Of a DNA stretch of 27,689 nucleotides, positions 23,042 through 27,689 are shown piece after piece; the stretch's first letter is position 1, and every line of letters begins with the position of its first letter. Source of the DNA: CAYNEO01 sp964396245 (lineage in GTDB: Bacteria > Zixibacteria > MSB-5A5 > GN15 > FEB-12); assembly GCA_964396245.1 (NCBI GenBank), contig CAYNEO010000043.1:1-27689 (forward strand). Direction: 5' to 3'. A program made the translations under genes and the position numbers. The notes below the pieces were generated by a model. The model was not told the origin of the DNA. It ran no database searches and saw nothing but the letters and a program-made list of their open reading frames with translations.

Positions 23042-23271
23042 GACGCCGCCGGTTATTTTTGGCCTTAATGGGTGTATTTGCTCTGGCCGTCCTGTTCTCC
23101 GGCTGTGCTTCCGTCGGCGTGCAGGTGTGGGACCGCGATATTTTGTCAAAGCCGGAGATGCAGCTGGATAAGCCGGTACTTGACCGGGCGATGGATGACC
23201 ACATCTATTTCAGCAAGGAAGCATCGAGCGGCGGACGCGGTTTCGGCGGCGGAGGCTGTGGATGCAACTAG
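23038..23271 (+). CDS. DUF4266 mini-lipoprotein ending in Cys-Gly-Cys-Asn
   Basis: A 77-residue protein. Residues 1-22 are a basic/hydrophobic lipoprotein signal with lipobox FSGC (Cys23), so only about 55 residues remain on the membrane surface. The mature part has WDRDILSKPEM and HIYFSKEASSGG, then a Gly-rich end finishing GGGGCGCN (Cys74, Cys76). This pattern matches DUF4266. A Cys-Gly-Cys at the extreme terminus suggests redox chemistry, metal binding or a maturation site, but no function is established that I know of. It overlaps the thioredoxin gene by four bases, and the next start lies inside its last codons, so the three genes are coupled. Confidence 0.9.
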   Translation: MRRRRLFLALMGVFALAVLFSGCASVGVQVWDRDILSKPEMQLDKPVLDRAMDDHIYFSKEASSGGRGFGGGGCGCN

Positions 23272-24569
23272 GCGGCAAGTCATCCATCCGGGGCGCCCTG
23301 ACGGCCATGACCGCCATGTTGCTCGGGGGCGGCGTGGCTCACGCCGAAGGAGAACGCCGGCTGGAATCATCGGTGCTGCTCTACTCGGAAGTTGACCGGG
23401 TGCAGGCTGCGGAGGCAATACTGGGTCTCTCGATGCCGCTAAAGGGCAATCGTCTTTTCAACGCCCGTTTGACGCTTGACGGGTTGACCGGCGCCTCTCC
23501 GAATGGAGCAACACCCTCGGCAACAATCCAGACATTTACGCGACCGTCCGGAAACGGGGCGTATTCGGTCAAGCCGGGGGAGATTCCTCTCGACGATACT
23601 TTCAAAGACTCCCGTTATAGTGTCGACGGCAGTCTTACACAGGAAATGGGCAGGTTTACGACAGTTGATTTCGGCGCGCACTTCTCGGGCGAGCATGATT
23701 ATACGTCGCTCGGAGTCAATGTCGGCCTGACGCAAGATCTCAATCGCAAGAATACCACAGTCGGGGTTTCGGGAGCCTATTCGCACGATATTGTCCGCCC
23801 GGAAGGCGGGGCGCCGGTACCGCTGGCGTCGATGGCGGCATCCTCCGGCGAGAGCGGTGAGCGGGAAGAAGAAGGTGATGATGACCACGAGGGCGGGACC
23901 GGATCGGGTGAAGGCAAGGACGTGTTCGATGGAGTCGTCAGTGTCACCCAGGTGCTCGGTCGGAAGACCCTGGTGCGGGTCAACTACTCGATCAACCGTT
24001 CCTCCGGCTACCTGAATGATCCGTACAAACTGCTCAGTGTCGTACAGGGACGGTCGTCGCCTCAACCGGGTGAGCCGGTGGATTATCTTTATGAATCGCG
24101 ACCCGGGAGTCACACCAAACAGGCGCTGTATGCACAGGTGCGTCGATATCTCGGCGGGCATACGGTTGATCTGTCGTACCGCTACTTCTGGAGCTCCTGG
24201 GGAATAACCTCCAACACGGTTGACCTGTATTATCGTCTGCCGCTTGGCGGTGACCACGCGCTGCAACCGCACCTTCGGTACTACCGTCAGACGGCCGCGG
24301 ATTTTTACCACACGTATCTTGTCGACGGCAATGTCGTTCCCGAGTTTGCCTCGGCCGATTACCGGCTCGCGCCGTTTCACGCGATCACGGTGGGATTGCA
24401 GTACATCTTTCCCGTGGCGAACGGCGCCCATATCAGCCTTGGCGGCGAATACTACCATCAGGCAGGGGACCTGAGCCCGCCTGTCGGGATGGGAGCGCTG
24501 AGTCAATATGACCTGTTCCCGACACTGGACGCTATCATGGTTCGAATGGGATTTGGTTATGACTTCTAA
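23262..24569 (+). CDS. DUF3570 outer-membrane beta-barrel protein with FMN-attachment-like motif
   Basis: A 435-residue protein with a signal peptide ending VAHA (residue 28). Alternating aromatic strands and a terminal GFGYDF (Phe at the end) indicate an outer-membrane barrel. The DUF3570 hallmark LLYSEVDRVQAAEA near 39-52 is present, as is LDGLTGASPNGATPSATIQTF. Residues 73-79 read D-G-L-T-G-A-S, matching the D-x-x-[ST]-G-A-[ST] pattern of proteins that ApbE modifies with FMN. Residues 181-219 form a Gly/Ser/Glu/Asp-rich acidic loop (REEEGDDDHE), probably a surface loop. The ATG at 23262 overlaps the DUF4266 gene by ten bases and has GGAGG six bases upstream. Its own end overlaps the ApbE start. 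It could export, present or anchor a redox partner. Confidence 0.88.
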   Translation: MQLGGKSSIRGALTAMTAMLLGGGVAHAEGERRLESSVLLYSEVDRVQAAEAILGLSMPLKGNRLFNARLTLDGLTGASPNGATPSATIQTFTRPSGNGAYSVKPGEIPLDDTFKDSRYSVDGSLTQEMGRFTTVDFGAHFSGEHDYTSLGVNVGLTQDLNRKNTTVGVSGAYSHDIVRPEGGAPVPLASMAASSGESGEREEEGDDDHEGGTGSGEGKDVFDGVVSVTQVLGRKTLVRVNYSINRSSGYLNDPYKLLSVVQGRSSPQPGEPVDYLYESRPGSHTKQALYAQVRRYLGGHTVDLSYRYFWSSWGITSNTVDLYYRLPLGGDHALQPHLRYYRQTAADFYHTYLVDGNVVPEFASADYRLAPFHAITVGLQYIFPVANGAHISLGGEYYHQAGDLSPPVGMGALSQYDLFPTLDAIMVRMGFGYDF

Positions 24570-25458
24570 GACGGCTCAGTATACGATTCAATCCAGGGAG
24601 TCATACCGGGTTATTGCCTATCAGGCCATGGCGAGCCCGTGCGAGATTCTCGTGCGATGTGAAGATAAGAGCGAAGCCGAACATCTGGCTTCGCTCGCTT
24701 TTTCTGAGACCCGGCGTATCGAACACACCTACAGCCGCTACCGCGACGACAACATCGTGTACAGGATCAACCACAGTGACGGGAGTCCTATCACGGTAAC
24801 TGATGAACTGTCGCGACTGTTGAACTACGCCGATCAGTGCTATCGGCTCAGCGACGGACTGTTTGACATTACGTCCGGCGTCCTGCGTAAAGCGTGGAAA
24901 TTCGACGGCTCAAGCGTAACAGCGGATACGGCGTTGATCGAGTCACTCCGGGCGCGAGTCGGATGGGACAAGGTTACTTGGGATGGCCGCAATCTTCGCC
25001 TTCGGCCCGGTCAGGAAATCGATCTCGGGGGTCTGGGCAAAGAATACGCTGTCGACCGTGTCGCCGAGATGCTCTTTCAGGCTTCGGGAGTCTCACTGAT
25101 GGTGAACTTCGGTGGCGATATCCGGGCAATAGCAGCCGAGGATCAACGGACACCGTGGATTGTGGGGATTGAAAATCCACGCCTGCAGAATAATGCCGTC
25201 GGGCAGATCGATCTGGTCAATGGCGGTATCGCCACCAGCGGTGATCTGCACCGCTTCTGCTATATCGATGGGGTCAGGATGGGTCACATCCTGAACCCGC
25301 GCACGGGTTGGCCTGTCGCCGATGCCCCCCGCAGTGTCACCGTGCTCGCCGATTCCAGTGTCGAGGCCGGTTTTCTCGCCACACTCACCATGCTGCAGGG
25401 GGCGAAGGCCGAGCTGTTCCTTGCGGAACAACAGATTTCCGGTCATTGTCTGCGTTGA
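24559..25458 (+). CDS. apbE: ApbE-family FAD:protein FMN transferase-like protein
   Basis: A 299-residue protein, last gene of the redox operon. ApbE enzymes move FMN from FAD to a Thr or Ser of a target protein. Seen here: DLGGLGKEYAVD (155-166), VNFGGDIRA (182-190), GGIATSGDLHRF (222-233) and HILNPRTGWPV (243-253), all family signatures. Two oddities stand out. No signal peptide or lipobox precedes the catalytic domain, although ApbE proteins acting outside the cytosol normally have one. And the usual metal-binding Asp of the A-D-x-L-x-T motif is Gly271 (SSVEAGFLATLTML), with Thr275 kept. It overlaps the DUF3570 gene by 11 bases; ATG at 24559 has only a weak purine run upstream, consistent with coupling. 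Activity is therefore uncertain, but the fold is clear. Confidence 0.88.
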   Translation: MTSKTAQYTIQSRESYRVIAYQAMASPCEILVRCEDKSEAEHLASLAFSETRRIEHTYSRYRDDNIVYRINHSDGSPITVTDELSRLLNYADQCYRLSDGLFDITSGVLRKAWKFDGSSVTADTALIESLRARVGWDKVTWDGRNLRLRPGQEIDLGGLGKEYAVDRVAEMLFQASGVSLMVNFGGDIRAIAAEDQRTPWIVGIENPRLQNNAVGQIDLVNGGIATSGDLHRFCYIDGVRMGHILNPRTGWPVADAPRSVTVLADSSVEAGFLATLTMLQGAKAELFLAEQQISGHCLR

Positions 25459-25472
25459 GAGGGTCTTCTCAA
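25455..25472. terminator. Weak hairpin at the end of the redox operon
   Basis: TTGAGA and TCTCAA pair perfectly over 6 bp with a six-base loop, spanning the apbE stop codon. It precedes a 108 bp convergent intergenic stretch. There is no T-tract, so it is at best a weak end signal. Confidence 0.25.
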
Positions 25473-25580
25473 GCTACATCGACTGATGATGGTACGATGC
25501 GATAATTTCCGTGCTTGACCGTGCGAAGTGGAAGTCATTCAAAGCCGTTCCGAGGCGGATCGCTCTGTCCTCGCGCGCTC

Positions 25581-26708
25581 TTAATTGTTGTGATTCAGAA
25601 TGCGATTCAGGTAAATGACGTCATTGACTTTCTTGTAGTCATAAAATGCTTCGTCGGAGTTCCTCTGGAGAATTCGTCGGCGCAACTCTTTCAGCCTGGG
25701 TTCGTCCTCGAAACTGCTGGATGTGAACAGCAGGTCGTAGTCGCCGGCCTTTCCGTAAGACTCCCAGATCTCCGCGTACGCTTGTTCGAATAGCTCCGGA
25801 GAAACCTTCTTTTGTTCTGCAAGCATGTCCGTGTTGTCAGACATCGTCTCGAGTAACTCAAGGGATTCCTTCGCGAATTCTTTCGACTCGTCGTCACCCT
25901 TGGACTTGACTCTCTTCATAAACTCTTTCAACGACTTGATATCGGGGTCGGTGCCTTCGACTGAACTCAGGATGAGATTCCGGATATGGGGATCCTTTTC
26001 CTTCCAGAATCGCTCCTTGAGGGCGGAGTCGGCCTCGGGCGCCCGCAGCCACTGGCCGAGGAGGTTGATGGCATTGTACCTGACATCGGTGTTACCGTCA
26101 TTGACTTTCCCTATCAGAAACGGCACTGCGACATCGCCCATTTTTCCATACACGAAAATCGGCCGCCAGTATTCGTCCTCGGCGTCGCTCTTCAGGACTT
26201 CTTCAGTCAGCGGGAGAGCCGCTTCGCACTGTAATTCAGCAAGGGCATTAAAGGTCTCATATCGCTCTCCTTTGTCCGACAGATAATCAAGTGAAGCCAT
26301 CAGGCAGGATTCGGCTTTCTCGTTACCTACCCCTGTGAGAGCAAGTCGGCAGTTGCGCCTGACCGGGCCAGACTCCGTCTCCTTTGCGACCCTGCAGACT
26401 TCGTCGACAATCACAGGCGATTCGGTCAATCCGAGCGCCCAGATGTAGACGGCCTCCTCTTTATCGCTGACCTCCGGCGCGCTCAACTTTGGAAGCAGGG
26501 CGTTAACCAACCCCGACGTGTCTTCCTTGATCCTTTGGCTGAGCGCATCGGCAGTATTGTTGAAATCCTGACCCCCGAGCGTAGCCATCTTCTCGATATC
26601 GGCGACGAGTTCATCAGTATCGGCGGATACGCTCAAAGCGCATACCACCACCACGGCGGCCATAACCAGCCACACTCGGCCTCGTCGGTGCCTGAACAGG
26701 TTTGTCAC
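25581..26708 (-). CDS. Exported HEAT-repeat protein
   Basis: A 375-residue protein with an N-terminal signal peptide: basic RHRRGR followed by VWLVMAAVVVVCALSVSA. The mature part is an all-helical array of HEAT/PBS-like repeats, for example GDVAVPFLIGKVNDGNTDVRYNAINLLGQWL at about residues 205-235, and neighbouring units with paired helices. These arrays serve as protein-binding scaffolds. The C-terminal 100 residues are charged and helical without a clear motif. The GTG at 26708 is chosen because GGGAGAG lies upstream; a TTG at 26741 has no ribosome binding site. It lies downstream of the nucleoside phosphorylase gene on the same strand with a 113 bp gap, so it may have its own promoter. Confidence 0.82.
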   Translation of the reverse strand: MTNLFRHRRGRVWLVMAAVVVVCALSVSADTDELVADIEKMATLGGQDFNNTADALSQRIKEDTSGLVNALLPKLSAPEVSDKEEAVYIWALGLTESPVIVDEVCRVAKETESGPVRRNCRLALTGVGNEKAESCLMASLDYLSDKGERYETFNALAELQCEAALPLTEEVLKSDAEDEYWRPIFVYGKMGDVAVPFLIGKVNDGNTDVRYNAINLLGQWLRAPEADSALKERFWKEKDPHIRNLILSSVEGTDPDIKSLKEFMKRVKSKGDDESKEFAKESLELLETMSDNTDMLAEQKKVSPELFEQAYAEIWESYGKAGDYDLLFTSSSFEDEPRLKELRRRILQRNSDEAFYDYKKVNDVIYLNRILNHNN

Positions 26709-26821
26709 AGATTCTCTCCCGGGCTTTTGAGTTCGTTTCAATATATGATATTGTGTGCAGGGTTACAAACCAGAATGTCTTTGCCGACTCTATTCCACTT
26801 GCAGAAGAAGGTATCGTCTCT

Positions 26822-27589
26822 TCACAGTCTCAGGCACGCCTCGACACTCAGCCAAAACAGCCTGTCCTTGATAAGAGCTCTGGGCTCTTCGAGTCTCTGG
26901 TCCCACTCGTCTCCGGATACGTCGTCCCCGCCGTGAACGATGTACCCCAGTTTCACGTCACGGAACTGAGCGACGGCCAATAGCGCCGCGGCTTCCATTT
27001 CGACCGCCACACAGCCTTCCTCTTTGCGAGCTGCGATCCTTGCCGGTGTTTCCCGGAAAAGCCCGTCGGTGGTCCAGATCTTGCCAACCTGATATCGTTC
27101 GCCGCGTTCATCGAGGGCTGATGTAATTGTTTTGACCACCTCCGGGTCGGCGATTATCTCTCGTCCCGCCTCTATATACTGGTAGGAAGTTCCCTCATCG
27201 CGAATCGCGGCGTTGGCCACTATAAACGCACCGACCGGGATATCTCGGTCGAGAACGCCGGCGCCGCCGCAGACGATGAATTTCCTGCAGCCGAGTGCGA
27301 TGGCCATTTCGAGAAAGGCTGCTGAAATGGATGCGCCCATGAGCGGGAAGAAGAAGACAACCGGTTGCCCATTGTGCTCGAATTGGTAATACGGGTTCGA
27401 GCCGTAAACTCCCTTATCCTCAAATACCGTGCTCGCACCGGAGGTAGCCGCGACATGTTCTACGACGTCTTTGTGAAAACAGGCAACGCAGTGTTCCGCT
27501 ATGTCGATTGGCCTGATCACCTCGGACGGCTCGATAATCGCCCTTCGTACCGGATCGAATTCAAGAATGGGGTACTCTCTTCGATGCAT
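26822..27589 (-). CDS. Nucleoside phosphorylase (PNP/UDP family)
   Basis: A 255-residue cytosolic enzyme of the PNP_UDP_1 family, which cleaves nucleosides with phosphate to free base and ribose-1-phosphate. Seen: FPLMGASISAAFLEMAIALGCRKFIVCGGAGVL (about 81-113), the phosphate/ribose-site region; AVEMEAAAL (195-203), the conserved base-binding Met-Glu motif; and HGGDDVSGDEW near 219-229, the acidic loop. The best match is uridine-phosphorylase-like, but purine specificity cannot be excluded. The ATG at 27589 is chosen because GGGGTGG lies just upstream; the frame continues earlier without support. It is the last complete gene of the window. Confidence 0.9.
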   Translation of the reverse strand: MHRREYPILEFDPVRRAIIEPSEVIRPIDIAEHCVACFHKDVVEHVAATSGASTVFEDKGVYGSNPYYQFEHNGQPVVFFFPLMGASISAAFLEMAIALGCRKFIVCGGAGVLDRDIPVGAFIVANAAIRDEGTSYQYIEAGREIIADPEVVKTITSALDERGERYQVGKIWTTDGLFRETPARIAARKEEGCVAVEMEAAALLAVAQFRDVKLGYIVHGGDDVSGDEWDQRLEEPRALIKDRLFWLSVEACLRL

Positions 27590-27689
27590 TTTTTCCACCC
27601 CGTAACACTTTTTTCCTGTAAATAGGAATGGGTGGCGCCACGTGGTCAACAACAAACGATTTGATGTCAGGGGGAAACGCAGCGACCGA

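Overview
This is chromosomal DNA from a diderm (Gram-negative) bacterium. It encodes an outer-membrane-type beta-barrel protein, two lipobox-bearing lipoproteins and several proteins with signal peptides. Base composition looks moderately GC-rich, and ATG, GTG and TTG starts preceded by purine-rich ribosome binding sites are all used. A run of exactly 100 N suggests a scaffolded draft or metagenome assembly. The paired Ser/Thr kinases with TPR or WD40-like (PD40) tails and the DUF4266/DUF3570 genes would suit an environmental phylum such as Zixibacteria, Acidobacteria or a relative, but I cannot place it from this window. I see no tRNA, rRNA, CRISPR array, insertion sequence or prophage.

Left arm (1-6062, all minus strand): a 48-residue membrane microprotein, a NERD-nuclease/UvrD-like helicase and an exported PI-PLC-type phosphodiesterase lie within 30 bp of one another. 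They are followed by a DinB-fold protein, an exported glyoxalase-fold (VOC) protein, signal peptidase I and a doubtful small ORF. On the plus strand, 6495-9041 is a complete P3A-type proton-pumping ATPase. Convergent to it is an ARPP-1 family protein, which is divergent from a two-gene unit: a WYL-domain regulator and a Cas4/RecB-like PD-(D/E)XK nuclease with a four-cysteine iron-sulfur signature.

Middle (12150-18665, minus strand): a SAM methyltransferase, a cytosolic Ser/Thr kinase with TolB-N-like and TPR modules, an exported lipoprotein with duplicated aspartyl-protease-like halves plus a PDZ domain, and a membrane-anchored Ser/Thr kinase with a PD40 propeller interrupted by the assembly gap. 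This looks like a signalling cluster.

Right arm: an anchored hypothetical protein, a BBE-type FAD-linked oxidase, a small hypothetical protein, then the most interesting unit, a translationally coupled four-gene operon (22535-25458). It encodes an exported TlpA-like thioredoxin, a DUF4266 mini-lipoprotein ending in Cys-Gly-Cys, a DUF3570 beta-barrel and an ApbE-family protein. The DUF3570 protein carries a D-x-x-T-G-A-S motif that resembles the known FMN attachment motif of ApbE substrates, whereas the ApbE-like protein has no visible export signal and lacks the usual metal-binding Asp. The window ends with an exported HEAT-repeat protein and a nucleoside phosphorylase, both on the minus strand.
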